64,000 nt of DNA from Jidongwangia harbinensis (GCF_020216025.1 NZ_JAIWNC010000040.1:1-64000); one strand, 5' to 3'. Positions 1-7,571 are shown, numbered from the stretch's first letter. The notes: generated from the sequence alone by a model not told the origin. Program-made: numbers and translations.

Positions 1-116
1 TGACCTCTTATCCAGTACCAGCCGCTGGTCAACCCAAACCAGTGCAGCGTCAGCTTGTCGCCGCCCCACGGCGGCACCTCAGCGTTAGGCCGAAGCTCGA
101 ACTCGAACTGAAACAT
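1..116 (-). CDS. DUF5984 family protein, N-terminal fragment (runs off window)
   Basis: Reading leftwards from an ATG at 116 gives 38 codons beginning MFQFEFELRP and continuing with PPWGG, LHWFGLT and GWYWI. These opening motifs match my memory of the start of the actinobacterial DUF5984 family, whose function is unknown. A GAGGGTGG ribosome-binding site lies just upstream of the ATG. The rest of the gene lies outside the window, so completeness cannot be judged. The small ORF that ends at 126 lies 10 bp upstream on the same strand, so the two may be cotranscribed. Confidence 0.7.
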   Translation of the reverse strand, partial: MFQFEFELRPNAEVPPWGGDKLTLHWFGLTSGWYWIRG

Positions 117-125
117 CGACCACCC

Positions 126-383
126 TCAGGACTGCACGTTTCGGACATCGGTCGGGGTCACGCGCCGGAGTTCCCCGTGATCAGCTCGATAGATTTTGGC
201 ATCCTCATCTGCCGCCGATAATGCGCAGTGTCGGTTACGGGCCGGATCGCGCGTCGGCGCCTGCAGGGCCAGCGCCGAGCCACCGATGCTTGAGACGACG
301 ACCGGCGGCCTGCTCCGGCGGTCGATGTCACGCGCCTGACGGTCGGTAAACCGGTAGTAGTTCACCGGATGGTCGTTGACCAT
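126..383 (-). CDS. small hypothetical protein upstream of DUF5984
   Basis: An 85-codon frame starts at ATG 383 and stops at 126, only 10 bp before the DUF5984 start. The protein begins MVNDHPVNYYRFTDRQ and is polar and Arg-rich, with no motif I recognise and no membrane segment. The tight spacing to DUF5984 supports a real gene. Against it, the start lies only 6 bp from the divergent ATP-grasp start, which leaves no room for promoters, and no clear ribosome-binding site is visible. The dif-like repeat at 203-234 lies inside this frame. It may be a real small gene with a different start, or a chance frame. Confidence 0.35.
   Translation of the reverse strand: MVNDHPVNYYRFTDRQARDIDRRSRPPVVVSSIGGSALALQAPTRDPARNRHCALSAADEDAKIYRADHGELRRVTPTDVRNVQS
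203..234 (+). repeat. dif-like repeat, copy A
   Basis: This 32-bp stretch matches 7447-7478 at 27 of 32 positions, in the same orientation. It contains CCGATAAT followed by GCGC and AGTGTCGG, an imperfect inverted repeat of the kind bound by tyrosine recombinases. Shorter matches to its ATCTGCCGC part occur at 4427, 4786 (one mismatch) and 5939. A tyrosine recombinase gene lies at 5993-6907. Use as a recombination site is inference. Confidence 0.4.
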
Positions 384-389
384 GGCTGC

Positions 390-1268
390 ATGTTGTTGCT
401 GGTACCCACGGACGTGCTGCGGCCACGCCGCCCGGACGAGCATTTCGCGGCCGAAACTGCAGCGGCGCGCTCGGCCGGCGTCGAGGTCGCGCTCATCGAC
501 CACGACGCGCTCACCCGCGGCGGTGACCTCGAACCCGCGCTCGCGCGCGTGCCGCGCGGCGGTGAGGCGGTCTACCGGGGTTGGATGCTGCGCAGCGAGC
601 AGTACGCGGTTCTGGCAGAGGCGCTGACGAACCGCGATGTGGTGCTGCGGACCAGCGCTGAACAGTACCGGAGGGCGCACGAACTGCCCGGCTGGTACAC
701 CGCCATGGAGACGGTCACCCCGCAGTCGGTGTGGACCCGCGATGACAGCCGCACCGCCTTCGAGGGTGCCTGCGCGATGATGCCCGCCGGACCGGCCGTG
801 CTACGCGACTACACCAAGTCGATGAAACACCACTGGCACGAAGCAGCGTTCATCCCCGACGTCGCGGACACCGACGCAGCGTGGCGGGTGGCCAACCGGT
901 TCCGGGAACTGCGCGGCGATGACTTCGTGGGCGGCTTCGTGCTGCGCCGCTTTGAACCGTTCACCGGCGCGGAAGTACGCACCTGGTGGATTCACGGCAC
1001 CTGCCGGCTGCGGACCGCGCACCCCGACACCCCAGACGAACTCCCACCGGCCGGTCTGGACCTGACCGCCGTCACACCGCTGATCCGAGTGCTCCACCTG
1101 CCCTTCGTCACCGCGGACTTGGTACGACACGACGACGGCCGATGGCGCGTCGTGGAAATTGGCGACGGACAGGTCAGCGACCGTCCCCACAGCACAGCTC
1201 CGGACGACCTCATCACCGCGCTCAACGTCGAGCCCGTTGAAGCCGGCCTCCACCACGACCGGGCTTGA
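390..1268 (+). CDS. ATP-grasp domain protein
   Basis: The 292-aa product starts MLLLVPTDVLRPRRPDEHFA, the characteristic opening of a family of stand-alone ATP-grasp proteins in actinobacteria. The C-terminal half has VLRDYTKSMKHHW (phosphate-binding Lys region), FVLRRFEPFTGAEVR and WRVVEIGDGQ, which fit ATP-grasp nucleotide and metal binding. Such enzymes make ATP-dependent carboxylate-amine or ester bonds; the substrate cannot be told here. An ATG at 369 is in frame, but the family start is at 390. No peptide-precursor gene of the usual ATP-grasp RiPP type is evident beside it. The gene is complete and probably stands alone. Confidence 0.8.
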   Translation: MLLLVPTDVLRPRRPDEHFAAETAAARSAGVEVALIDHDALTRGGDLEPALARVPRGGEAVYRGWMLRSEQYAVLAEALTNRDVVLRTSAEQYRRAHELPGWYTAMETVTPQSVWTRDDSRTAFEGACAMMPAGPAVLRDYTKSMKHHWHEAAFIPDVADTDAAWRVANRFRELRGDDFVGGFVLRRFEPFTGAEVRTWWIHGTCRLRTAHPDTPDELPPAGLDLTAVTPLIRVLHLPFVTADLVRHDDGRWRVVEIGDGQVSDRPHSTAPDDLITALNVEPVEAGLHHDRA

Positions 1269-1579
1269 CCCGTTTCGACGGATAGGTCGATGTCGAGGTC
1301 GCGAGGGCCGATGTGCGCCCGGGGCGAGTTATACAGCGAGGCGTTCCGGGGCGCCGGTGTTGCGGCCCGGCACAGAGGGCTACGGCTGTTCTGTACCGTC
1401 GCTTTGCCGACGGACTGCGGGTCACCATCCGACGCGCGCGGTCCGCACTCACCGCCGCCGCCGATCCCGCCGCGTTAGGCCGCCACGACAACGACACCGT
1501 GGTGACTACCGTCCGCCGCGGCACCGACCTCACCGCCACTGACGCCGACAAAGCAGTAGAGGGAACTGCCGAACCTCAA
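1269..1579. other. no assignable gene; left flank of mobile cassette
   Basis: A plus-strand frame from 1313 is open to the cassette boundary. When the cassette 1580-3369 and one copy of the CTCAA duplication are removed, it stays open to about 3599. The insertion may therefore have interrupted a gene, but the conceptual product matches nothing I know, and open frames are frequent at this GC content. Confidence 0.3.
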
Positions 1580-1646
1580 TGTCCTTTGCCATCGAGGTGT
1601 GTCCCTCGTGCCAGCGAACTCTGTCCCGTCAGGGACTCGTGACATC
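1580..1646 (+). repeat. left inverted repeat of the NUDIX cassette (outer part)
   Basis: This is the outer segment of the left terminal repeat, matching the reverse complement of 3303-3369. It contains TGTCCTTTGCC, GTGTCCCT and TGTCCCGTCAGGGA. The inner segment continues at 2680-2710 (TTGTCCGCCGGGT) after the IS5-family insertion, which split this arm and duplicated TAA. Confidence 0.8.
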
Positions 1647-1649
1647 TAA

Positions 1650-2679
1650 CGACCTTGTGCACAGTAGACCGGCGGTGGTGCCGCTCGATTGGTGATGGAT
1701 CATCGTTGGGTGTCGGTGCGGTGGGCTCGTCGGGTGTTCAGCCATTACGCGTTCACCGGGATCTCTCGCCGGCATCTGCACCTGCTGGTGGCCGAGTTAC
1801 GCCCGGCGTGGTGGGCCGCTCGTGAGGGACGGTTGCACACCCGTCGTGGTGGTCACCGGCGGCGGGTTGCCGGTGCCGGGCGCCGACCGCGACTACGGTT
1901 CACCGATCGGCTGGCACTGACACTGGCGCATCTGCGTCTCGGTGTGCCGCACGAGGCCCTCACGGTAGCGTTCGGGGTGGACCGCTCGACGGTGACCCGG
2001 GCCATCGGGCAGGTCCGCCCCTTGCTGGCCGGTCGCGGATGCGCGCTGGCGACCGGGATCCGGCTGCGGACCTTGGCGGACGTGTTCGCCTACGCCGCCG
2101 CCGAGGGCGTGACGCTGCGCGTGGACGCGACCGAGGTCCGCGTCCGGCGACCCCGGGCCGGGCGGGCCGGACGCAAGGCGTTCGTATCGGGCAAGCTGAA
2201 GCAGAACACGATCAAGGCCACGATCGTCAGTGACGAGCACGGCTCGACGTTGTTCGCCGGCGGTTGCCGCCCGGGGCGTATGCATGACACCACCGCCGCC
2301 CGCGTCGAAGGCATCGACGCCCTGCTTGACGCCTACCCGCAGGTCAAGGTGCTGGTCGACGCCGGCTACCAAGGCGTGGCCAAAGATCACCCCGAGCAGG
2401 TCAGCGCCCCACCATTGAAGCTGCGCCCCGGCGCCGCGCACGCCCGACAGGTCCAATGGGAAACCGAACGCTCAGAGCAGTCCTCACGACGCATCCCGGT
2501 CGAACATGCCATCGCGGAGTTGAAGTGGTGGCGGCAACTGCAACGCTTCACCGGCCGCCGCGAGGTGCTACCCGAGACCATCGCCGCAGTCGCCGGCCTT
2601 GTCTCCGACCGCATGATCACCTGGTGACAGGACCACATCATCCCAGGTCACACGTCACCCACTATTGCGCACAAGATCG
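1650..2679 (+). mobile_element. IS5-family insertion sequence nested in the cassette
   Basis: The ends are imperfect 18-bp inverted repeats, CGACCTTGTGCACAGTAG on the left and, on the reverse strand at the right, CGATCTTGTGCGCAATAG. The element is flanked by TAA on both sides (1647-1649 and 2680-2682), a 3-bp target duplication as expected for IS5-type elements. It is 1,030 bp long and holds one intact transposase gene. It interrupts the left terminal repeat of the surrounding cassette, so it arrived after the cassette. Confidence 0.8.
1695..2627 (+). CDS. IS5-family DDE transposase (DDE_Tnp_4 type)
   Basis: The 310-aa protein has an N-terminal helix-turn-helix region (LTLAHLRLGVPHEALTVAFG, then VDRSTVTRAI) and a DDE catalytic domain with the acidic residues in RVDATEVRV, VDAGYQG and VEHAIAELKWW. 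This is the HARBI1-like arrangement of IS5-group transposases. Length is normal and the frame intact, so it may be active. TTG (1689), GTG (1692) and ATG (1695) are consecutive possible starts; I take the ATG. The gene lies between the inverted repeats of the IS at 1650-2679. Confidence 0.85.
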   Translation: MDHRWVSVRWARRVFSHYAFTGISRRHLHLLVAELRPAWWAAREGRLHTRRGGHRRRVAGAGRRPRLRFTDRLALTLAHLRLGVPHEALTVAFGVDRSTVTRAIGQVRPLLAGRGCALATGIRLRTLADVFAYAAAEGVTLRVDATEVRVRRPRAGRAGRKAFVSGKLKQNTIKATIVSDEHGSTLFAGGCRPGRMHDTTAARVEGIDALLDAYPQVKVLVDAGYQGVAKDHPEQVSAPPLKLRPGAAHARQVQWETERSEQSSRRIPVEHAIAELKWWRQLQRFTGRREVLPETIAAVAGLVSDRMITW

Positions 2680-2757
2680 TAAGTTTGTCCGCCGGGTTGA
2701 AGCGTCGAACGGAACCGGCCTATGCCATGATCACGTCACCCGCAACGGGCAGATTGA

Positions 2758-3219
2758 CTACGTCGCGAGGAACTCCCTCAAGATCAGGCGGATGTCAGCC
2801 GGGTGGAGGTTTAACACCTCGAACTGATCCGCGGTCGCCCACATCAGCTCGAAGCTGTTGTCCGGGCTGTTCTGCGCGGCTTCGGGGCCGGACAGCACGG
2901 GCACACCAGTGACGCCAACCATCTGGAAGTACTGAGCCGGACGGCCGTTGTGTTGCCCGAACCACAGTTGCCGGCCGACCGCGGCCCGCAGTTCGGTCTC
3001 CTCAGCAAGCTCTCGCACTGCCGCGACGGCGGCGGTCTCACCGTCCTCGACGTGACCGCCCGGCAGCACTGCATAGTGATGTCCCGGGCAGCGCGGGCCG
3101 GTCCAGCCACTGTCCTCGCACATGTCACAGTCCGAGGATGATGCGCCGCGGCGGAACCGCTTGATCAGCAACACTTGAGATCCTTCGGTCACGACCGCGA
3201 CCGCGCGGGGAATCTTCAC
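2758..3219 (-). CDS. NUDIX hydrolase
   Basis: The 153-aa product carries a Nudix box, GGHVEDGETAAVAAVRELAE followed by ETEL, which fits G-x5-E-x7-REL-x-EE except that the usual late Gly is Glu. These residues bind the metal that positions the pyrophosphate of a nucleoside-diphosphate-X substrate. A Cys/His cluster (CDMCEDSG, CPGHH) precedes the box; its role is unknown. The start is GTG 3219 (or 3222), because the product then opens KIPRAVAVV, a typical Nudix first strand; the frame extends upstream only into the inverted repeat. It is the only passenger of the 1580-3369 cassette, its stop lying about 48 bp inside the left repeat. The substrate is unknown. Confidence 0.85.
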   Translation of the reverse strand: MKIPRAVAVVTEGSQVLLIKRFRRGASSSDCDMCEDSGWTGPRCPGHHYAVLPGGHVEDGETAAVAAVRELAEETELRAAVGRQLWFGQHNGRPAQYFQMVGVTGVPVLSGPEAAQNSPDNSFELMWATADQFEVLNLHPADIRLILREFLAT

Positions 3220-3271
3220 CACAGGAGTATGCCGACCTCGTGGCCGGGTCGAACAAAGAGGCGCACGGGGA

Positions 3272-3369
3272 GGGAACCGTCTCGACCCGGCGGACAACTT
3301 TCGATGGCATGAATCCCTGACGGGACAAAGTTCACTGGCACCAGGGACACAGTTCACAGGCAAAGGACA
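3272..3369 (-). repeat. right inverted repeat of the NUDIX cassette
   Basis: The reverse complement of this segment aligns with 1580-1646 joined to 2680-2710 at roughly four of every five positions without gaps. Shared blocks are TGTCCTTTGCC, TGTGTCCCT, TGTCCCGTCAGGGA and TTGTCCGCCGGGT. It is followed by the CTCAA duplication at 3370-3374. Confidence 0.8.
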
Positions 3370-3614
3370 CTCAAAGTGGTTTTGTCGTTGACATCGAGAG
3401 CCGGCGGGTTGGTGACTTCGGGAGCCACCTGACGACCGCGGAACTCAGTATCGGCGAGTTCGGGAGCCCCTCCGGGTGGAGTAGACAGGCAGAAGTTCGT
3501 GGGTTTGGACTGCCGAAGTCCGAGACGGCGTTGTCCGTCTGGTGGTTCGCTGGGTGCCATGGAGTACTGGGACTGGTCTGCAGGAGCTGAGTCGCTCGGG
3601 CGAGGAGCCGGTGG

Positions 3615-4091
3615 GTGGTGACCGAGCCGACTCCTGAGCAGCTCGCGGCGCAGAAGCGGAAGCTCGACCAGCGGCGTGCTGCTCGAGAGCAGGGCTACGC
3701 GCGGCTTGCTTCACCGCGCCGGCACGGCGACGTGCCTGGTGGAGTGGTCGCACCGTTGTCGGCGGTTCCGATTCTGCGCTGCGCTGATCTTGACCGAACG
3801 ATCGCGTATTACGAGTTGTTGGGGTTCGCCTCTGACCGACTGTCGGGCTATGTCGTCTTCGCCGCTGGCAACGCCGAACTCCACCTCTCCAGGGACGGAA
3901 CAGTGCTCGACCCGGGAGCGTGCCTCATCCATGTCAGTGACGCTGCCGCGACGCGCACGGAGCTGGTGGCGCGCGGTGTTCAGCTGGTCGGCGATCTGGA
4001 AGAGGACGGCAGAGCGGGTGCCGGGATCCGCAGCTTCACCGTGCAGGATCCGGACCGCAATCAGATTCGGTTCGCTAGCCCATGGCCATAG
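3615..4091 (+). CDS. VOC-superfamily (glyoxalase/bleomycin-resistance fold) protein
   Basis: The 158-aa product has a charged 45-residue N-terminal extension, then one VOC module of paired beta-alpha-beta-beta-beta units: AVPILRCADLDRTIAYYELL, GYVVFAAGNAELHLS, and RSFTVQDPDRNQIRFA. The final DPDRNQIRF is the typical end of single-domain bleomycin-resistance or glyoxalase-like proteins. GAGGAG at 3602-3607 precedes the paired GTG codons at 3615 and 3618, either of which could start translation. The substrate is not predictable. The gene lies just right of the mobile cassette. Confidence 0.75.
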   Translation: MVTEPTPEQLAAQKRKLDQRRAAREQGYARLASPRRHGDVPGGVVAPLSAVPILRCADLDRTIAYYELLGFASDRLSGYVVFAAGNAELHLSRDGTVLDPGACLIHVSDAAATRTELVARGVQLVGDLEEDGRAGAGIRSFTVQDPDRNQIRFASPWP

Positions 4092-4487
4092 CCTTCGAGG
4101 CCAGTAGAGGCGTGTGACCTGGGTCTAATCCGGGAGCAAGAGAGCTACCCGTTCGGCGCGTTCTCCGGATGGACCAAGGCGTTCACCGACCCGCGACTCT
4201 GCGCGCGATCGTGGCCCCGGCTGACCTTCCGCCGACAACATCATCGAGACCGATGCTTTCCAGGCCGGCGGGCTTAACGCGGAACGGCGCGCTATCCCAT
4301 TTCGGGGAACACTGGCTAATGGCTGGTGAATATTGCAGCCATTGGCTGGCAGCGGAGTTGTTGCGGGTGTGGGCACAAGCGGCGCACGACCGTAGCCGAA
4401 TGACCGGACGGTAGCCCGCCGCACAGATCTGCCGCTAGTCGCGTACACCGGCGTGGCCGCTGAGCGCTTATCCAGTACCCTACGCGG
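4092..4487. other. no assignable gene
   Basis: Frames here are short and out of phase with each other. A short repeat element (ATCTGCCGC, 4427-4435), related to the dif-like motif at 203 and 7447, lies 60 bp before the next gene. Confidence 0.5.
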
Positions 4488-4757
4488 GTGCCTGATGACG
4501 ACTTCGCGATCAGACTGACCAAGGACCAGGCACTCGTCCTCTCCGACTGGCTTCACCGGATGATGGGCACCCCCGCGTTTGACGGCCTCCTGAATGAGGA
4601 CCGTGCGGTCTGGTCGCCGATACATTCGATCGCTGGAGCCTTGGAGACCTCGTTTGTCGAGGTCTTCATGCCCGACTACTCCGATCGCCTCCACAACGCT
4701 CGCGAGCGGCTACTCGACAGCGTCGGCGATGTTGGCCGGCCGACCTCCGAGCAATGA
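4488..4757 (+). CDS. small conserved-looking hypothetical protein
   Basis: This 89-aa acidic protein begins at GTG (MPDDDFAIRLTKDQALVLSD) and is predicted to be mostly helical, with WLHRMMGTPAFDGLL and IHSIAGALETSFVEVF. I do not recognise a family. It fills the 360-bp interval between two copies of the short repeat (4427 and 4778-4794), like a single-gene cassette. Codon usage is acceptable for the host. It could be an immunity-type or regulatory peptide, but nothing in the sequence proves this. Confidence 0.55.
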   Translation: MPDDDFAIRLTKDQALVLSDWLHRMMGTPAFDGLLNEDRAVWSPIHSIAGALETSFVEVFMPDYSDRLHNARERLLDSVGDVGRPTSEQ

Positions 4758-5013
4758 TGGACGACAGACGTGGTCACGCATCCTCATTTGCCGCGATCCG
4801 CGCGCTACGCGTCACGGTGAGGCGGGCGGCAGACGCACGGACATGCCGAGTTGAGTGCGTTTCATCTGATCTCGATCTTGTCTGCCAACTTCGAGCTGGA
4901 TAGCCTAGCTTACCGGTGGAGTTCTGGCTCCGAATACGCAATATTCGTACGACGTCGTGCCGTATCGCGGTTCCCTTTAGCGGACACATGCGGGCGAGGC
5001 GACGGGAGCAAAG
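4758..5013. other. intergenic with repeat copy C
   Basis: No gene is seen. The segment 4778-4794 (GCATCCTCATTTGCCGC) matches the sequence around the dif-like copy A with one mismatch over 17 bp. The DNA then becomes visibly less GC-rich towards the gene pair that follows. Confidence 0.4.
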
Positions 5014-5355
5014 GTGCGCCAATGCGGAAATCACCCACGCGTAACCGTATCTCCTGGCGGATCGGACTGGGCCAACAAGGGTGCTCATGTCTATGTCGGC
5101 GGCGAAGAGGTTAGAATCTTGCCAGACTACAAGGGTGAGGTTGACGGGCGTCCGCTCCGACGGAAGGGGGGTGCGGCAGATCAGAGCGATGTAGATGCCG
5201 CGCTTTGCGCACTTAAGGAAGATAAGCAACTTCGCGACAATTTAATAGGCCACGCCGAATCGGTTATGCACCGCATGAATGCCGACGAATGGGGTGTCGG
5301 TGAAAATCGAGCGGTAGAGATGAAATTTCTAAACGATGCACTGCGGAGGATTTGA
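5014..5355 (+). CDS. hypothetical protein, possible toxin-type C-terminal domain
   Basis: The 113-aa frame opens at GTG 5014 after GGGAG. The convincing part is the second half: VRILPDYKGEVDGRPLRRKG, then a charged helical tail with ALCALKEDKQLRDNLIGHA and a FLNDALRRI end. This resembles C-terminal domains of polymorphic toxins in style, but no family can be named. Its stop overlaps the next start (TGATG), so the two are translationally coupled. The DNA is richer in A/T than its surroundings, a sign of transfer. It may be a displaced toxin tip or the remnant of a longer gene. Confidence 0.5.
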   Translation: MRQCGNHPRVTVSPGGSDWANKGAHVYVGGEEVRILPDYKGEVDGRPLRRKGGAADQSDVDAALCALKEDKQLRDNLIGHAESVMHRMNADEWGVGENRAVEMKFLNDALRRI

Positions 5356-5918
5356 TGGGCGGCGAAGAATTTGCGGCGCGGGTCGCGAGCTCGGGCACAG
5401 TCCTCGGGCTTTCGGCGGGAGTACCCACTGCTGAATTTGATGCCGCCCTCGCCGGTATAGAGTACCTGGAAGAGCCTGGGACTGGGCGACGGAAATCCAG
5501 CATCCTGCGGCGAGACTACGGCCTGCTTGAAGCGACTTTCCGCAAGGACGGAGCCGACTGGCGGTGCGATTCCATCATTGTCGAATTCCATCGACTTCTC
5601 ACCGATAATAAGCTGACTTTTGAGTGGGAACCAATCGTTGGAGAAAGGTTTTCGACGGCCCCAAGATGGGATGTGGTGGAAAAAATCCTGACCGAGGTTG
5701 CCCCGCCTGAAAGTTGGGTATCCGGTGGATGTGATAACGATTTTAGGCTATTCGGGTTCCCTAATTCTTACGTAATGGCGCACGTTCTAGTCAGCGATGA
5801 GGAATCTCTAGATCCCGGAGATCCGGACCAGCTTTGGTCGCTCGAAATTCTTTCTCCTAGTAGCTGGTCTTCCATGTGGGACGCCAGGTATAGGTCGAGT
5901 CCCGCAATCAATGTCTAG
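5355..5918 (+). CDS. hypothetical protein, immunity-like partner
   Basis: The ATG at 5355 has GGAGG 5 bp upstream and overlaps the stop of the preceding gene. The 187-aa acidic product contains SSILRRDYGLLEATF, DSIIVEFHRLL and APRWDVVEKILTEVAPPESW, alternating strands and helices as in many SUKH or other immunity proteins, though no family motif is decisive. Coupling to a small upstream gene and lower GC content fit a toxin/immunity module. The function is inferred from organisation only. Confidence 0.6.
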   Translation: MGGEEFAARVASSGTVLGLSAGVPTAEFDAALAGIEYLEEPGTGRRKSSILRRDYGLLEATFRKDGADWRCDSIIVEFHRLLTDNKLTFEWEPIVGERFSTAPRWDVVEKILTEVAPPESWVSGGCDNDFRLFGFPNSYVMAHVLVSDEESLDPGDPDQLWSLEILSPSSWSSMWDARYRSSPAINV

Positions 5919-5936
5919 CTGCCCAGGGCGGCGGAC

Positions 5937-5947
5937 TCATCTGCCGC
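5937..5947 (+). repeat. short repeat copy D before the recombinase gene
   Basis: TCATCTGCCGC is identical to the left part of dif-like copy A. It lies 46 bp before the recombinase start. The GATAATGCGC half present in copies A and E is absent here. Confidence 0.3.
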
Positions 5948-5992
5948 GCCGAGGGCGTTGGCGCCTATGCCGGCAGTAACGCACCGTGAGTT

Positions 5993-6907
5993 ATGACTAC
6001 CTCTTCAGTTCCCGATCAGCTTCCTGTCGTCGACGAGCGTCTGCTGCATGCAGCGGTAGCCGCGTACCTGGGCCGGTACCGGGGTGAGTCCCGGGTGCAT
6101 ACCGGTTCCGATCTCAAGGTGTTCCTGACCTGGTGCTCAGGTCAGAGCCTTGATCCGCTTGGCCTGGGCCGGGCTGAGGTCGAGCGGTATGTGCGCTGGC
6201 TGCAGGAGGTCCGCCGCTACCAACCCTCGACCGTCTCCCGGCGACTGTCAGTCGTGGTCGGCTTCTACCGCGTGTGCGTCATCGACCAAATCCTGGCTCA
6301 CTCGCCGGCCGATTACGTGCGCCGGCCACCGATGCCGACCGACTCGCCCACCCTCGGGCTCGGGCACCTGCAGTTCGAAGCCTTGCTGACGACCGCACGG
6401 CTGTCGGCCAACCGCAACGACTTCGCCCTGATCGCGATGCTCGGTCTGCTCGGGCTACGAATCTTCGAAGCCTGCGGTGCGAACATCGCCGATCTCGGCG
6501 AGGAACACGGCCACCGCGTCCTGAAGGTCCGGGGCAAGGGCGACAAGACGGTGCTGATTCCGTTGCCGCCGGCGGCTGCGCGGGCAATCGAGCGCGCCGT
6601 CGACGGCCGACAGCAGGGGCCGATCCTGCGCAACCTGCGCGGCCGGCGAATGGATCGACACGCCGCGACCCGCCGGCTCCAGCAGCTGTCCGCGACAGCC
6701 GAGATCCGGATGCCCCGGATGCACCCGCACATGCTGCGCCACACCTTCGTCACCACCATGCTGGACGCAGGAGTCAGCCTGCGCGACGTGCAGATCGCCG
6801 CCCGGCACGCCGACCCGAAGACCACGATGCGCTACGACCGAGCCCGAAAGAACCTCGACCGGCACCCCAACTACATCCTCGCTGCCTACATGGCCTCCGG
6901 CACCTGA
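5993..6907 (+). CDS. tyrosine recombinase/integrase (XerD-like)
   Basis: The 304-aa protein has an N-terminal SAM-like core-binding domain (residues ~20-105, with a helix ending STVSRRLSVVVGFYRV) and a C-terminal catalytic domain. Catalytic residues are visible: Arg in GLLGLRIFEA, Lys in KVRGKGDKTV, H-x-x-R in MLRHTFVTTML, His in AARHADPKTT and the nucleophile Tyr in TMRYDRARK. It would cut and rejoin DNA at short inverted-repeat core sites. The size suits Xer-like or integron-like enzymes without the extra domain of phage integrases. Candidate sites are the related repeats around 203, 4427, 4786, 5939 and 7447. The frame is intact. Confidence 0.9.
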   Translation: MTTSSVPDQLPVVDERLLHAAVAAYLGRYRGESRVHTGSDLKVFLTWCSGQSLDPLGLGRAEVERYVRWLQEVRRYQPSTVSRRLSVVVGFYRVCVIDQILAHSPADYVRRPPMPTDSPTLGLGHLQFEALLTTARLSANRNDFALIAMLGLLGLRIFEACGANIADLGEEHGHRVLKVRGKGDKTVLIPLPPAAARAIERAVDGRQQGPILRNLRGRRMDRHAATRRLQQLSATAEIRMPRMHPHMLRHTFVTTMLDAGVSLRDVQIAARHADPKTTMRYDRARKNLDRHPNYILAAYMASGT

Positions 6908-7107
6908 ACACCCGAGGTCGACGACCAGAGGATCTCCCGGCCAGCGGGCCTCGCAGCCCGCGGTCCGTTGCCCGGCCATCCGATCACCTGCCGGGCGACG
7001 CGTGGCGGGATTCAACCAGCATTCGGAAGGAGGACGGTCGGGCGTGATCGCCGACGTACCCGGACATGCCGAGAAGAGTGTGCGGCGCCCAGACGCGGAC
7101 GCGACGC

Positions 7108-7311
7108 TCAGGATTTGCCGCGGCTATTCGCTCGCGCGATGACGACGCCGGCGGTCACACCCAGGGCCGCACCCAGCGCCACACCGAGACCGACGTTGTT
7201 GAGCAGGATCCCGGCGACGACGCCGAAGGCAGCGCCAAAGGCGACCCAGACCCCGATATTTGACCAGATCCCGAGCCTTGCGGAGCCCCGAGGCTTGTCG
7301 TTGCTCGTCAT
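7108..7311 (-). CDS. small glycine-rich membrane protein
   Basis: Starting at ATG 7311, preceded by GGGAGAAG, the 67-aa product has a short polar N-terminus (MTSNDKPRGSARLGIWSN) and two adjacent hydrophobic stretches with regularly spaced Gly (VAFGAAFGVVAGILL and VGLGVALGAALGVTAGVVI). It therefore looks like a two-helix membrane hairpin with glycine-zipper packing. Its role is unknown. It faces the recombinase gene convergently, and repeat copy E lies upstream. Confidence 0.7.
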   Translation of the reverse strand: MTSNDKPRGSARLGIWSNIGVWVAFGAAFGVVAGILLNNVGLGVALGAALGVTAGVVIARANSRGKS

Positions 7312-7446
7312 CGGATCTTCTCCCAGGACGTTGAGCGGGAAGGCGGACGATCCGGCGGCCCACCGTGGCGAATGCGCAACCGTCACCCTCCACAAATTAT
7401 CACCCGGCATCAATCGGCAAATCCTCGTCGAGGAGCCGGCCTCCGC

Positions 7447-7478
7447 CCTGATCTGCCGCTGATAATGCGCGTTGCCGG
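7447..7478 (+). repeat. dif-like repeat, copy E
   Basis: This segment matches copy A (203-234) at 27 of 32 positions, including ATCTGCCGC and GATAATGCGC. Together the two copies bracket 7.2 kb of small accessory genes and the tyrosine recombinase. Confidence 0.4.
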
Positions 7479-7571
7479 GGTCAGCACTTGTGCGCCGCTG
7501 CGCCTGCGGCCATCGGCCGTTCCGATGGGACTCTCGGAAGTTTCGAAGTTGATCATGGCAGGATCGCAGGC

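Larger units (their letters stand above)
1580..3369. mobile_element. NUDIX-carrying transposon-like cassette with ~98-bp inverted repeats
   Basis: The interval starts TGTCCTTTGCC and ends GGCAAAGGACA, and is flanked on both sides by the direct repeat CTCAA (1575-1579 and 3370-3374), a 5-bp target-site duplication. The terminal repeats align without gaps for about 98 bp once the nested IS5-family element (1650-2679) and its TAA duplication are removed from the left arm. Without the IS the cassette is about 757 bp and holds only the NUDIX gene. It has no transposase of its own apart from the nested IS. This fits a mobile insertion cassette moved in trans. The TGT ends and 5-bp duplication would suit an IS481-type enzyme, but the family is inference. 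Confidence 0.8.

Noticed and set aside
390..1268. ATP-grasp gene as part of a RiPP (ATP-grasp-modified peptide) cluster
   Set aside because: No typical precursor peptide or methyltransferase gene is next to it; the adjacent small ORF does not show the known precursor features.
4146..4290. possible remnant of an IstB-type ATPase (reading LTFRR.. and ..IIETDAF)
   Set aside because: Pieces are too short, need frame changes and lack any Walker motif, so the family cannot be supported.
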